DNA of 64,000 nt from Streptomyces sp. CB02400 (GCF_001905725.1 NZ_LIWB01000013.1:124001-188000), one strand, 5' to 3'; numbered from the stretch's first letter, positions 34,501-43,218 are shown. Notes: generated by a model not told the origin, from the sequence alone. Numbers and translations are program-made.

Positions 34501-35256
34501 ATGCGGATCGGAGAACTCGCCGCGGCCGTCGGTGTCACCACGCGGGCGGTGCGGCACTACCACCAGTCGGGGCTGCTGCCGGAGCCGGAGCGGCTGGGCA
34601 ACGGGTACCGGGACTACGGGCTGCGGCACGCCGTCGTGCTGGCGCGGATCAGACGGCTGACCGAGCTGGGGCTGGGGCTCACCGAGGTGCGGGACGTGCT
34701 CGCGGACGACGCGGGGAAGGAGCTCGTCGAGGTGCTGACGGAGCTGGACGAGGACCTGGCGCGGCAGGAGGCCGCGATCCGGGAGCGGCGGGCGCGGCTG
34801 CGGACCCTGCTGGAGAGCGAGGGCGGGCTGAGCGCCGAGGGGCCGGTCTCGCCGGAGCTGGCCGCGCTGTTCCGGGACACGGCCCATCTGGCCGACTCCC
34901 CCATGGCCGTCAAGGACCGCGAGATGCTCGCGCTGATCGAGACCGCGGCGCCGCCGGAGGAGCGGGAGCGGCTGGTGAGGCTGCTCGGCGGGGCGGTGAG
35001 CGCGCCGGGCGGGGCGGAGCGGGCGCGTGCCCTGTACGGGATGCTCGACGCGCTCGCCGACGCCGATCCGGACGATCCGCGGGTGGAGGAGGCCGCCCGC
35101 GCCCTCGCCGCGTCCGTGCCGGACGGGCTGGTCCCGGAGGGGACCGACCTCGGGGAGGCCGACGGCTTCCTGCGGGCCCTTTACGCCGACTTCGCGCCGG
35201 CCCAGGCGGAGGCGTTCCGCCGCATGCTGCGGATCGTCACGGAGGGGCGGTCGTGA
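34501..35256 (+). CDS. MerR-family transcriptional regulator
   Basis: The product is 251 aa. The winged helix begins at residue 1 (MRIGELAAAVGVTTRAVRHY, then YHQSGLLPEPERLGNGYRDY) and is followed by the coiled dimerisation helix. The C-terminal 150 residues are helical and unlike the metal-binding MerR types, so the effector is probably organic. The start ATG is only a few bases beyond the likely transcription start, so the message may be nearly leaderless. It overlaps the next membrane-protein gene by GTGA, indicating that the membrane protein is its co-expressed partner. Confidence 0.92.
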   Translation: MRIGELAAAVGVTTRAVRHYHQSGLLPEPERLGNGYRDYGLRHAVVLARIRRLTELGLGLTEVRDVLADDAGKELVEVLTELDEDLARQEAAIRERRARLRTLLESEGGLSAEGPVSPELAALFRDTAHLADSPMAVKDREMLALIETAAPPEERERLVRLLGGAVSAPGGAERARALYGMLDALADADPDDPRVEEAARALAASVPDGLVPEGTDLGEADGFLRALYADFAPAQAEAFRRMLRIVTEGRS

Positions 35257-35849
35257 GGGGCGTACGGGTGGTGGGGGCGCTGGTCCGGCACGAGCTGCGG
35301 CTGATGATGAGCCTCTGGCTGTGGGTGGCCCGGCGCAGGCACGGTGTCGGCGGCGGGACGGCGTTCGGGTACGCGCGCGGACAGACGGCCATGATGTACG
35401 GGCTCGCGTTCGTGTGCGTGGTCGAGACGGTGGCGTTGTCCGTGCTGCTGGGCGACTGGCCGACGGTGCACGCGGTGGTGCTCTTCCTGGACGTGTACAC
35501 CGTCGTCTTCGTCGTCGCGCTGCACGCCGCGTCCGTCGTGCGGCCTCATGTGGTGGGTGACGGTGTGCTGCGGGTGCGCCGGGCCGTCCACGTCGATCTG
35601 CGGATACCGGTCGGGCGGATCGCCTCGGTCCGGCGTGAGCTGCGGATGACGCACGATGCGGCGGAGGGGGAACTCGATCTCGCCGTCGGTTCGCAGACGA
35701 CCGTCACGGTCGAGCTCGCCGAGCCGGTCACCCACGTCACCTTCTTCGGGCGTCCCCGCGAGATCCGTGTGGTCCGCTTCCACGCGGACGACTCCGACGG
35801 GCTCGTACGCGCGCTCGCTGCACCCACTCTCCTCGGTGATAGCGTCTAA
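35253..35849 (+). CDS. Membrane protein coupled to the MerR regulator
   Basis: The product is 198 aa starting at GTG 35253, overlapping the MerR stop (GTGA). Two or three hydrophobic segments (MMYGLAFVCVVETVALSVLL and AVVLFLDVYTVVFVVALHAA) are followed by a soluble C-terminal beta-rich domain of about 85 residues (VHVDLRIPVGRIASVRREL, TVTVELAEPVTHVTFFGRPR) like a PH-type fold. It occurs as the partner of similar MerR genes in Streptomyces, from memory. The function is unknown; a membrane-stress sensing or detoxification link is only inferred from coupling. Confidence 0.82.
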   Translation: MRGVRVVGALVRHELRLMMSLWLWVARRRHGVGGGTAFGYARGQTAMMYGLAFVCVVETVALSVLLGDWPTVHAVVLFLDVYTVVFVVALHAASVVRPHVVGDGVLRVRRAVHVDLRIPVGRIASVRRELRMTHDAAEGELDLAVGSQTTVTVELAEPVTHVTFFGRPREIRVVRFHADDSDGLVRALAAPTLLGDSV

Positions 35850-35877
35850 CCGGACGGCTGTCGGAGGGACACGGCAC

Positions 35878-36531
35878 GTGGTGGGCAAGGGCAAGGAGAC
35901 GCCCCGCGAGCGGTACCGCACCCAGGTGCGCGCGGAGATCAAGGAGCGGGCCTGGGAGCAGATCGCCGCATCGGGGGCGCCGGGGCTGTCGCTCAACTCC
36001 ATCGCCAAGCAGATGGGGATGAGCGGGCCCGCGCTGTACCGGTACTTCGCCGGCCGTGACGAGCTGATCACCGAGCTGATCCGGGACGCCTACCGCGGGC
36101 TCGCCGACGCCTTCCGCGCCGCCGCCGCGTCCGGCGCGGACCTCGACGGGCTGGGGCGCGCGCTGCGCGCGTGGGCGCTCGACGACCCGCAGCGCTACTT
36201 CCTCGTCTACGGCACACCGGTACCCGGCTACCACGCCCCGGAGGACATCACCCTGATCGCCCGCGAGATCATGGGGCACATGCTCGACGCCGCCGCCCGG
36301 CTGGGCGAGGGCTCCGAGGAGGGTCCCCTGGAGGTCCACCTCTCCGAGCACCGTCAGTGGGCGGGCGACCATCCGGCGGACCCGGCCGCCCTGCGCCGCG
36401 CACTGTCCTTCTGGACCCGCCTCCACGGTGTCCTGTCCCTGGAACTGGCCGGGCACTTCACCGGCATGGGCTTCGATCCGGCGGTGCTCTACGGCGCCGA
36501 ACTGGACACGCTGGCACACGCCGTACGCTGA
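35878..36531 (+). CDS. TetR/AcrR-family regulator (WHG-domain type)
   Basis: The product is 217 aa. Its helix-turn-helix is AWEQIAASGAPGLSLNSIAK followed by QMGMSGPALYRYFAGRDEL. The C-terminal domain (YRGLADAFRAAAASGADLDG, AWALDDPQRYFLVYGTPVPG) matches the TetR_C_33/WHG type. GTG 35878 follows GGAGGG; a second GTG at 35881 is equally possible. It lies 28 bp after the membrane-protein gene and 26 bp before yaaA, all in one direction, so it could be part of the same transcript. The target genes are unknown. Confidence 0.9.
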   Translation: MVGKGKETPRERYRTQVRAEIKERAWEQIAASGAPGLSLNSIAKQMGMSGPALYRYFAGRDELITELIRDAYRGLADAFRAAAASGADLDGLGRALRAWALDDPQRYFLVYGTPVPGYHAPEDITLIAREIMGHMLDAAARLGEGSEEGPLEVHLSEHRQWAGDHPADPAALRRALSFWTRLHGVLSLELAGHFTGMGFDPAVLYGAELDTLAHAVR

Positions 36532-36557
36532 CTTCGAGCTCGATCGAAGGAGTACGT

Positions 36558-37340
36558 GTGCTTGTCCTGCTGCCGCCGTCCGAAGGGAAGGCCGCTTCCG
36601 GCCGCGGTGCCCCGCTGAAGCCCGAGTCGCTGTCGCTGCCGGGGCTGGCCGCCGCGCGGGAGTCCGCCCTCGCCGAACTGGTGGACCTGTGCACCGGTGA
36701 CGAGGACAAGGCGCGCGAGGTGCTCGGGCTGAGCGAGGGGCTGCGGGGCGAGGTCGCGAAGAACGCGGAACTGCGGACCGCCGGGGCGCGGCCCGCCGGG
36801 GAGATCTACACCGGGGTGCTGTACGACGCCCTGGACCTGGCGTCCCTGGACGCGGCGGCGAAGCGGCGGGCGGCGGCGTCCCTGCTGGTCTTCTCCGGGC
36901 TGTGGGGCGCGGTGCGGGTCACCGACCGGATTCCCTCCTACCGGCTCTCGATGGGTGTGAAGCTGCCCGGCCTCGGCGCGCTGGGCGGGCACTGGCGTGC
37001 GCCGATGGCCCAGGTGCTGCCCGAGGCGGCCGGGAACGGGCTGGTGCTGGACCTGCGGTCGGCGGCGTACGCGGCGGCCTGGAAGCCGAAGGGCGAGGTG
37101 GCGGCGCGGACGGCGACCGTACGGGTGCTGCACGCGCCGACGCGGAAGGTGGTCAGCCACTTCAACAAGGCGACCAAGGGGCGGATCGTACGGAGCCTGC
37201 TGACGGCCGGGGCCGCGCCGAAGGACCCCGCCGGGCTGGTGGAGGCGCTGCGGGACCTCCGGTACGAGGTGGAGGCCACGGCACCGGCCAGGGCGGGGGC
37301 GGCGTGGGCGCTGGACGTGCTGGTGGACGAGGTGCACTGA
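36558..37340 (+). CDS. yaaA: YaaA-family peroxide stress protein
   Basis: The product is 260 aa. It matches YaaA/DUF328: VLVLLPPSEGKAASG, a middle GEIYTGVLYDALDLASL, SLLVFSGLWGAVRVTDRIPS with YRLSMGVKLPG, HWRAPM, and the end KVVSHFNKATKGRIVRSLL. In E. coli YaaA lowers free iron during H2O2 stress and binds DNA; the same role is inferred. GTG 36558 is chosen because GAAGGAG lies 6 bp upstream and the family begins MLVLLPPSE. A palindrome-rich spacer of 57 bp separates it from eda. Confidence 0.93.
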   Translation: MLVLLPPSEGKAASGRGAPLKPESLSLPGLAAARESALAELVDLCTGDEDKAREVLGLSEGLRGEVAKNAELRTAGARPAGEIYTGVLYDALDLASLDAAAKRRAAASLLVFSGLWGAVRVTDRIPSYRLSMGVKLPGLGALGGHWRAPMAQVLPEAAGNGLVLDLRSAAYAAAWKPKGEVAARTATVRVLHAPTRKVVSHFNKATKGRIVRSLLTAGAAPKDPAGLVEALRDLRYEVEATAPARAGAAWALDVLVDEVH

Positions 37341-37376
37341 TTGCATCCTCTGCAATGAGCTTTGCGCAGTGCGCAC
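37341..37376. promoter_or_regulatory. Candidate operator before eda
   Basis: TTGCATCCTCTGCAA (37341-37355) has perfect TTGCA/TGCAA arms. It is followed by TTTGCGCAGTGCGCA, two copies of the self-complementary TGCGCA with one base between. The pair lies 22-57 bp before the eda start, immediately after the yaaA stop. Lrp/AsnC-like proteins bind similar arms, but no regulator is assigned. Confidence 0.45.
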
Positions 37377-37397
37377 CGAGGCGGGCAGGATGACGTC

Positions 37398-38057
37398 ATG
37401 CGCTCTCCCCTGCCCTCCCCGGATTCCTCCTCCGTGCTGGATCTCGCCCCCGTCGTGCCCGTCGTCGTCATCGAGGACGCCGCCGACGCCGTACCGCTGG
37501 CGCGGGCGCTGGCGGCCGGGGGCCTGCCCGCGATCGAGGTGACCCTGCGGACGCCCGCCGCGCCCGACGCGATCAGGGCGATCGCCGGTGAGGTACCGGA
37601 CGCCGTGGTCGGCGCCGGGACGGTGATCACGCCGGAACAGGTGGGCGAGGCGGTGGCGGCCGGGGCGCGGTTCCTGGTCAGCCCGGGGTGGACGGACGTA
37701 CTCCTTGATGCCATGCGGGCGTCCGGGGTGCCGTTCCTGCCGGGGGTGTCCACCGCTTCCGAAGTGGTGGCGCTCCTTGAGCGGGGGGTGCGGGAGATGA
37801 AGTTCTTCCCGGCGCAGGCGGCGGGCGGCACGGCGTACCTGAAGTCGCTCGCCGGTCCGCTTCCGCAGGCCCGCTTCTGCCCGACCGGGGGCATCGGTCC
37901 CGATTCCGCGCCGGACTACCTCGCGCTGCCCAACGTGGGGTGCGTGGGCGGGAGCTGGATGCTTCCGGCGGACGCGGTGGCCGCCCGGGACTGGGGCCGC
38001 ATCGAGGCGCTGGCGCGTGCGGCGGCGGGGCTCAGCGCAGGTGCGAGGTGTCGTTGA
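37398..38057 (+). CDS. eda: KDPG/KHG aldolase
   Basis: The product is 219 aa, a normal length for the bifunctional 4-hydroxy-2-oxoglutarate/2-dehydro-3-deoxyphosphogluconate aldolase. It cleaves KDPG to pyruvate and glyceraldehyde-3-phosphate. Visible marks are VIEDAADAVPLARALAAGG, IEVTLRTPAAPDAI (catalytic Glu), GAGTVITPEQ, FLVSPGWTD, and the Schiff-base Lys in VREMKFFPAQAAGG, followed by FCPTGGIGPDSAPDYL and VGGSWMLPADA. The start ATG follows GGCAGGA. Its 3' end overlaps by 26 bp the convergent RNase H/phosphatase gene. Confidence 0.94.
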   Translation: MRSPLPSPDSSSVLDLAPVVPVVVIEDAADAVPLARALAAGGLPAIEVTLRTPAAPDAIRAIAGEVPDAVVGAGTVITPEQVGEAVAAGARFLVSPGWTDVLLDAMRASGVPFLPGVSTASEVVALLERGVREMKFFPAQAAGGTAYLKSLAGPLPQARFCPTGGIGPDSAPDYLALPNVGCVGGSWMLPADAVAARDWGRIEALARAAAGLSAGARCR

Positions 38058-39615
38058 ACAGGCGGACGCTGGCGTTGCCGTCGGCGTAGTACGCCACGGC
38101 GGAGAGCGAGGCCGCCGAGAGTTCCATACGGAACAGGGACTCGGGCGGGGCGCCCAGGGCGAGGCGTACGAAGGTCTTGATCGGTGTCACGTGGGTGACG
38201 AGCAGGACCGTACGGCCGCGGTACTCGGCGGTCAGCCGGTCGCGGGTGGCGGCGACCCGGGCGGCGGTGGCCGCGAAGCTCTCGCCGCCGCCGGTGGGTT
38301 CGGCGTCCGGGGAGGACAGCCAGGCGTTCAGGTCGTCGGGGTGACGTTCGCGGACCTCGCCGAAGGTGAGGCCATCCCACGCGCCGAAGTCCGTCTCGCG
38401 CAGCCCGTCCTCCACGGCCACGTCGAGCCCGAGACGGGCGGCGACGATGCCGGCGGTCTCGCGCGTACGGGCGAGGGGCGAGGCGACGACCGCCTGGACG
38501 GTCCCGCGCCGGGCGAGGAACTCGGCGACCTTCTCGGCCTGCTCCCGGCCGACGCCGGAGAGGGAGGGGTCACTGCCGCCGCTGCCCGAGAAACGCTTCT
38601 GCGGAGTCAACGGGGTCTCCCCGTGCCGCAGCAGCACGAAGGTCGCGGGCGGCCCCAGATCGGCGGGCGCCCACCCGGCACTGGGCGTGGCGACGGCCCG
38701 CGCGGCGCGGAGGTCGGCGTCGGCTTTGACTTTGGCTTTGACGCCGGCAACCTCGGACGCGGTGCCGGTTCCGGACGCGCCGGAGGCGGCATCGGTGGCC
38801 TCGGGTGCGGTGGCGGTTCCGGTCGCCCGCGCGGTCCGCGCATCGGCGTCGGCACCGGCGGCCCCGGAAGCGTGCGCGTCCTCAGCCGCGGCACCCGTCC
38901 CGATCTCCCCGGAGACGGGTGCGGCACCGGTTCCGATTGCCCGCGTGGCCCGTACCTCCGCGTCGGCTCTCACGCCGTCGGGTCCGGAAGCGGTGGCGCC
39001 GGCGGACGCGGTTTCGGTCCCGGCGGCCTCGCCGGACGTGGGGGGCTCCTCTGCGGGCCGCGCGTCGGTGGTGGAAGTGCCGGGTGCCGATGCCAGTGCC
39101 GCCCGGGCGCGGGCCGCGCCCGCTGTCGCGTCGCCCGGTGGGCCCGATGGTTCGGGGTGGGGGATGTCGAGGGCGGCGCGGGAGGTCGCCGCCGACCACG
39201 CCTCGCCCCGTTTGCCCGCGTCCATCGCCTCGTTGGCCAGGCGGTCGGCGTGTTTGTTCTGGGCGCGCGGGATCCACTCGTAGGTGACCCGCTCCGGCGG
39301 GAAGACCCGCGCCGCCTCCGCCGCGAGCGGCTTCATCGCCGGGTGCTTGATCTTCCAGCGGCCCGTCATCTGCTCGATGACGAGCTTGGAGTCCATCCGG
39401 ACGTGGACCCGTGCCTCCGGGTCCAGTTCACGGGCGGCGCGCAGGCCGGCCAGCAGGCCCCGGTACTCGGCGACGTTGTTCGTGGCGACACCGAGGTACT
39501 CGGCCGCCTCCACCAGGGTCTCCCCCGTCGCCGCGTCACCCACCACGGCCCCGTAGCCCGCGGGCCCCGGGTTGCCCCGTGACCCGCCGTCCGCCTCGAC
39601 GATGAACTCCCGCAT
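38032..39615 (-). CDS. Bifunctional RNase HI / acid phosphatase (CobC-like)
   Basis: The product is 527 aa. RNase HI domain at about 1-135: REFIVEADGGSRGNPGPAGY (DGGSRGNPG), NNVAEYRGLLAGLRAA (catalytic Glu), VRMDSKLVIEQM and QNKHADRLANEAMD. Phosphatase domain at about 325-525: VLLRHGETPLTPQKRFSG (RHG phosphohistidine loop), SPLARTRETA, and VTHVTPIKTFV. It cleaves RNA in RNA:DNA hybrids and dephosphorylates small substrates such as alpha-ribazole phosphate or phosphosugars. The two domains are joined by an unusually long Ala/Thr/Gly-rich linker of about 170 residues. The following zinc-ribbon gene ends 12 bp upstream. Confidence 0.93.
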   Translation of the reverse strand: MREFIVEADGGSRGNPGPAGYGAVVGDAATGETLVEAAEYLGVATNNVAEYRGLLAGLRAARELDPEARVHVRMDSKLVIEQMTGRWKIKHPAMKPLAAEAARVFPPERVTYEWIPRAQNKHADRLANEAMDAGKRGEAWSAATSRAALDIPHPEPSGPPGDATAGAARARAALASAPGTSTTDARPAEEPPTSGEAAGTETASAGATASGPDGVRADAEVRATRAIGTGAAPVSGEIGTGAAAEDAHASGAAGADADARTARATGTATAPEATDAASGASGTGTASEVAGVKAKVKADADLRAARAVATPSAGWAPADLGPPATFVLLRHGETPLTPQKRFSGSGGSDPSLSGVGREQAEKVAEFLARRGTVQAVVASPLARTRETAGIVAARLGLDVAVEDGLRETDFGAWDGLTFGEVRERHPDDLNAWLSSPDAEPTGGGESFAATAARVAATRDRLTAEYRGRTVLLVTHVTPIKTFVRLALGAPPESLFRMELSAASLSAVAYYADGNASVRLFNDTSHLR

Positions 39616-39627
39616 CGCCAGGATCCC

Positions 39628-40371
39628 TTACAGCCCCGACTCGGACGTACGCACCAGGATGCGCCGGCAGTTCTCGCAGCGCACCACCGTGTCGGGGGCG
39701 GCGGAACGGATCTCGTTCAGCTCGGTGATGGCGAGCTCCTGGCGGCAGCCCTGGCAGGTACGGGAGTACAGCTTCGCCGCGCCGATGCCGCCCTGCTGCT
39801 CGCGCAGCTTCTCGTACAGGCTCAGCAGCGGTGCGGGCACGGAACCCGCGACGACCTCGCGCTCCTTCGTCACCGAGGCCGCCTCGCCGTCGATCTCCTC
39901 GACGGCCGCGTCCCGGCGCGCGGTGGCGTCGTCGATCTTCCCCTGCACGGAGCCGACCCGCTCGGTCAGCTCGGCGACCCGCTCCTGCGCGGACTCGCGG
40001 CGCTCCATGACCTCCAGGACGACGTCCTCCAGGTCGCCCTGCCGCTTGGCGAGGGAGGTGATCTCGCGCTGGAGGTTCTCCAGGTCCTTGGGCGAGGAGA
40101 CGGCACCGGAGTCGAGGCGCTTCTGGTCGCGGGCGGCGCGCTGGCGCACCTGGTCGACGTCCTGCTCGGCCTTGGTCTGCTCGCGGGCGCAGTCGCTCTC
40201 CTCGGTCTGCGCGGCGACGAGCAGGTCGCGCAGCTGGGTGAGGTCCCGGTTCAGCGACTCGATCTCGGCGTGCTCGGGCAGCGACCTCCGCTTGTGCGCG
40301 AGCTGCTGGAGGCGGACGTCGAGGTCCTGGACGTCGAGGAGTCGGATCTGGTCGGCGGGCGCGGCGTTCAG
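39628..40371 (-). CDS. C4-type zinc-ribbon coiled-coil protein
   Basis: The product is 247 aa. A long coiled coil (LNRDLTQLRDLLVAAQTEES through RVAELTERVGSVQGKIDDAT) leads to a C-terminal zinc ribbon with two CxxC pairs: CQGCRQELAITELNEIRSA and VRCENCRRILVR. Family members are DUF/zf-RING_7 proteins of unknown role, conserved in actinobacteria next to Nif3-like and RNase H genes. The conserved N-terminus (NAAPADQIRLLDVQDLDVRL) is preceded by CTG, which overlaps the nif3 stop as CTGA; no ATG or GTG is available, so a CTG start by coupling is proposed. Confidence 0.88.
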   Translation of the reverse strand: MNAAPADQIRLLDVQDLDVRLQQLAHKRRSLPEHAEIESLNRDLTQLRDLLVAAQTEESDCAREQTKAEQDVDQVRQRAARDQKRLDSGAVSSPKDLENLQREITSLAKRQGDLEDVVLEVMERRESAQERVAELTERVGSVQGKIDDATARRDAAVEEIDGEAASVTKEREVVAGSVPAPLLSLYEKLREQQGGIGAAKLYSRTCQGCRQELAITELNEIRSAAPDTVVRCENCRRILVRTSESGL

Positions 40372-41225
40372 TTGGGGGCTCCAGATGTGTCGGTGGTGGC
40401 GGGAGACGCCGCGTGGGCGGTCCAGGGGTCGGTGACCGTCTTCGAGACGTGGACCCGCAGGTCCCATCCGTGACGGTCGGAGATCTCGTCGAGCTGGGCT
40501 GCCGCCAGCTCGCACCAGGGCCATTCCGTGGCCCAGTGCGCCGCGTCGAGCAGCGCGAGGGGACTGTGGGCGCGGGCCTCGGAGGCCGGGTGGTGGCGCA
40601 GGTCCGCGGTGAGGAAGGCGTCCACGCCGGCGGCCCGGACGTGGTCGAAGAGGCTGTCGCCGGAGCCGCCGCTGACGGCGACCGTACGCACGAGCGCGTC
40701 GGGGTCGCCGGCGACACGGATGCCCTGCGCGGTGGCGGGGAGGCGTCCGGCGGCGCGGGCGGCGAGGTCGCGGACGGTCAGCGGGTGGTCCAGCTCGCAG
40801 ACACGGCCGAGCCCCCGGCGGCCCTCGGGGTCGGTCGGGTCCGGCACCAGGGGCCGTACGACCCTGAGGTCCAGCGCGCCGGCGAGGGCGTCCGAGACTC
40901 CCGGGTCGGCGGTGTCGGCGTTGGTGTGGGCGACGTGCAGCGCGATGTCGTTCTTGATGAGCGTGTGCACCACGCGGCCCTTGAAGGTGGAGGCCGCGAC
41001 CGTGGTCGTCCCGCGCAGATAGAGCGGGTGGTGGGTGACCAGCAGGTCGGCGTCGAGCTTCACCGCCTCGTCGACGGTCTCCCGGACCGGGTCGACGGCG
41101 AACAGGACCCGCGTGACCTCCTGGTCGGGCTCGCCCACGACGGTGCCGACCGCGTCCCAGGACTCGGCCCGCTCGGCGGGCCACAGGTTCTCCAGCGCGG
41201 CGATGACTTCTGACAGACGGGGCAC
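40368..41225 (-). CDS. Nif3-like dinuclear metal-centre protein
   Basis: The product is 285 aa. The Nif3 signature is visible as AESWDAVGTVVGEPDQEVTR, LVTHHPLYLRGTTT (HH metal site), HTNADTADPGVSDALA and the C-terminal TADLRHHPASEARAHSPLAL with GWDL. These proteins form hexamers binding two metals; one homologue is annotated as GTP cyclohydrolase 1 type 2, but the actinobacterial role is uncertain. GTG 41225 begins PRLSEVIAALENLWPAERAE, the family start. It heads the three-gene block (nif3-like, zinc ribbon, RNase H/phosphatase). Confidence 0.92.
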   Translation of the reverse strand: MPRLSEVIAALENLWPAERAESWDAVGTVVGEPDQEVTRVLFAVDPVRETVDEAVKLDADLLVTHHPLYLRGTTTVAASTFKGRVVHTLIKNDIALHVAHTNADTADPGVSDALAGALDLRVVRPLVPDPTDPEGRRGLGRVCELDHPLTVRDLAARAAGRLPATAQGIRVAGDPDALVRTVAVSGGSGDSLFDHVRAAGVDAFLTADLRHHPASEARAHSPLALLDAAHWATEWPWCELAAAQLDEISDRHGWDLRVHVSKTVTDPWTAHAASPATTDTSGAPN

Positions 41226-41436
41226 GCTGCCAAGGCTACCTGGGCGGCCTTGTGCGCCCGAACCGGCGCCGCTCTCGCCGGCCGGCGTCACGGCCGGCAC
41301 CACGACCCATGGAGCACACGTCCGCTCCTTCCTCAGGCGAATCGTTCCTGGAGCACCCTTACGTGTGAAGTGCGGGCCCACCGCTCCGCCGTCTGTGCGT
41401 GCGCGACCTACTTTCGTCACCGGAGGTGACCGAACG

Positions 41437-43218
41437 ATGACGGTCTGTGCCATCGAACCTGCGGCGGGACACGAGGAGGGAGCCGGACGGGCGGGCTGCG
41501 CCATCACCGCCGACGGTTCCTACGCCGCACGCCTCGCCCTCGCCGGCGACTCCTTCTTCCCGGAGCGCTGGACCCTGGACGGCCCCGAGCCCTACGCGGT
41601 GCCGCTGCCCGGCAACCAGCCCGAGGAACCCGGCACCGAGGTGCAGCCCCTGAGCGACGGGCGGGTCCTCATCCACCGGCTGGTGGGCGGACGGCACGCC
41701 TTCTCCCTGCTGTACCCGACCGGCCCCGGCACCGGTGAGCTGCCGCTGGGCACGGTCGAGTGCCCGGACGAGGGCACCCGGCTGCGGCTGCTGCCGCCCG
41801 CGCCGGGCGGGGAGCGGGCGTACGCCCTCGCCGTGGGCCGGCGGTCGACGGTGGTGTGGCTGGTGGCGGGCGGCACGTTCGGGCCCGAGCAGCTCGCGGA
41901 GGTTCCCGGGCGCTGCTCGGGCGGGGTGTGGCTGGACCGCGAGGGGCGGATGCTGGCGCTGGACCGGGAGACCGGCGGGCGCACCAAGGCGGTCGTGGTG
42001 GACCTGGAGCGCGGCGGCGAGATGTCCCCGCTGCTGCAGATCGCCGACGGGAGCGACGACCGGGTGCTGCTCGCCGACCCGGACAGCGGGCTGCTGCTGA
42101 TCCGCTCGGACGCGCCGTCACCCGGGCGGGCCCGGCTGGGCTGGGGGGTGCTGGGCAGCACGCTGCCGGTGCGTTTCCCGGAGTGCCTGCGGCTGGCGGA
42201 CTGCGCGGTCACGCCGTTCGCGATCCAGCCGGGGCAGATGCTGACGCCGGAGGGCTGCGCGGTGGCACTGCGCGTCGACGGCGCGTTCGGCAGCTGGGTC
42301 GGGGTGTGGCGGCCGGCGGAACGGCAGGTGCACCATTTTCCGGCGCCGGCGGGGTGGTTGGCCGGCGCGGGGTTGTGGACCGCGGACGGGGTACTGCGGC
42401 TGCCGTACGCCACCGGGGCGGTGCCGTGCGGTGTGGCCGGGCTGCGGGCGCCCGGGCAGGAGCGGCGGCGGGAGGGGTTGGACGTCCGTCCGGTGGTGGA
42501 CCTCCGGGAGACTCCGGGCCGGCCGGCATCCGCCGCCGCCTGGCTGGAAACCGGACCCGTGCCCGGCTCCGCGCCTGACGGCCGGCGCTCCTCCGCCGTG
42601 GGGCCCGTGGCCGGAGACCGGATGCCGTCCGCGGCCGCGCCCATGACCGAAGGCCGACTCGCTTTTCCGGCCGGTCCCGTGGCCGGTGGGCGAAACCCAT
42701 CCGCTGCCGGGCTCATGGACGAAGACGGGACCCCCTTCACCGCCGGGCTCACGACCGAGGGCCGACCGGCCTCCGACACCATGCCCATGAACGAAGGCCG
42801 GACCCCCTCCAACGCCGCACTCATGACCACAGGCCGACTCGCCACCACCGAACCCATGGCCGAAGACCACAACTCGTCCGCCACCGCGCCCATGGACGAT
42901 GACCCGGCCCCCTCCAACGCCGCGCCCACGGCCGAAGGCCGGCTCGCCTCCCCCGTCGGCCCCCTGGCCGAAGATCTCCTCCCGCCCTACGCCATGCGTA
43001 CCGACGGTCGGCTGTCGTCGTACGTCGTGCACATCGCCGAGGGGCGGCTTCCGTTGTGCACCGCGCACATGGTGGACGGTCAACTGCAGCCCTGCGTCGA
43101 GCACATGGCCGACGAGCGGAGTCCGTTCCACGCCGGACTTCCCGCGCACGGCACCCCCGCCGCTCCTCGTCCCGTTCCCTTGCAGCAGGCGCCTTTGGGG
43201 CGGCTTGTAACGAAGTAG
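41437..43218 (+). CDS. Hypothetical beta-rich protein with 12-residue tandem-repeat tail
   Basis: The product is 593 aa with a strong GGAGGTGA site before the ATG. Residues 1-380 are beta-rich (for example ERAYALAVGRRSTVVWLVAG, CSGGVWLDREGRMLALDRET), resembling a beta-propeller without signal peptide or known motif. Residues ~383-572 are about sixteen degenerate 12-residue repeats with consensus R-x-x-S-x-A-x-P-M-x-E-G, for example RMPSAAAPMTEG, RTPSNAALMTTG, RLSSYVVHIAEG and RLPLCTAHMVDG. Repeat variants carry normal Streptomyces codon use. The function is unknown; the tail could be a recombination-prone interaction surface. It diverges from the nif3-like gene. Confidence 0.85.
   Translation: MTVCAIEPAAGHEEGAGRAGCAITADGSYAARLALAGDSFFPERWTLDGPEPYAVPLPGNQPEEPGTEVQPLSDGRVLIHRLVGGRHAFSLLYPTGPGTGELPLGTVECPDEGTRLRLLPPAPGGERAYALAVGRRSTVVWLVAGGTFGPEQLAEVPGRCSGGVWLDREGRMLALDRETGGRTKAVVVDLERGGEMSPLLQIADGSDDRVLLADPDSGLLLIRSDAPSPGRARLGWGVLGSTLPVRFPECLRLADCAVTPFAIQPGQMLTPEGCAVALRVDGAFGSWVGVWRPAERQVHHFPAPAGWLAGAGLWTADGVLRLPYATGAVPCGVAGLRAPGQERRREGLDVRPVVDLRETPGRPASAAAWLETGPVPGSAPDGRRSSAVGPVAGDRMPSAAAPMTEGRLAFPAGPVAGGRNPSAAGLMDEDGTPFTAGLTTEGRPASDTMPMNEGRTPSNAALMTTGRLATTEPMAEDHNSSATAPMDDDPAPSNAAPTAEGRLASPVGPLAEDLLPPYAMRTDGRLSSYVVHIAEGRLPLCTAHMVDGQLQPCVEHMADERSPFHAGLPAHGTPAAPRPVPLQQAPLGRLVTK
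42583..43155 (+). repeat. About sixteen degenerate 36-bp tandem repeats inside the CDS
   Basis: Each 36-bp unit encodes a 12-residue motif (consensus R-x-x-S-x-A-x-P-M-x-E-G); a few units are 33 or 39 bp. The units are more alike in protein than in DNA, implying age or selection. Confidence 0.75.

Noticed and set aside
42583..43155. Possible CRISPR-like array
   Set aside because: The 36-bp units are in-frame coding repeats without unique spacers.
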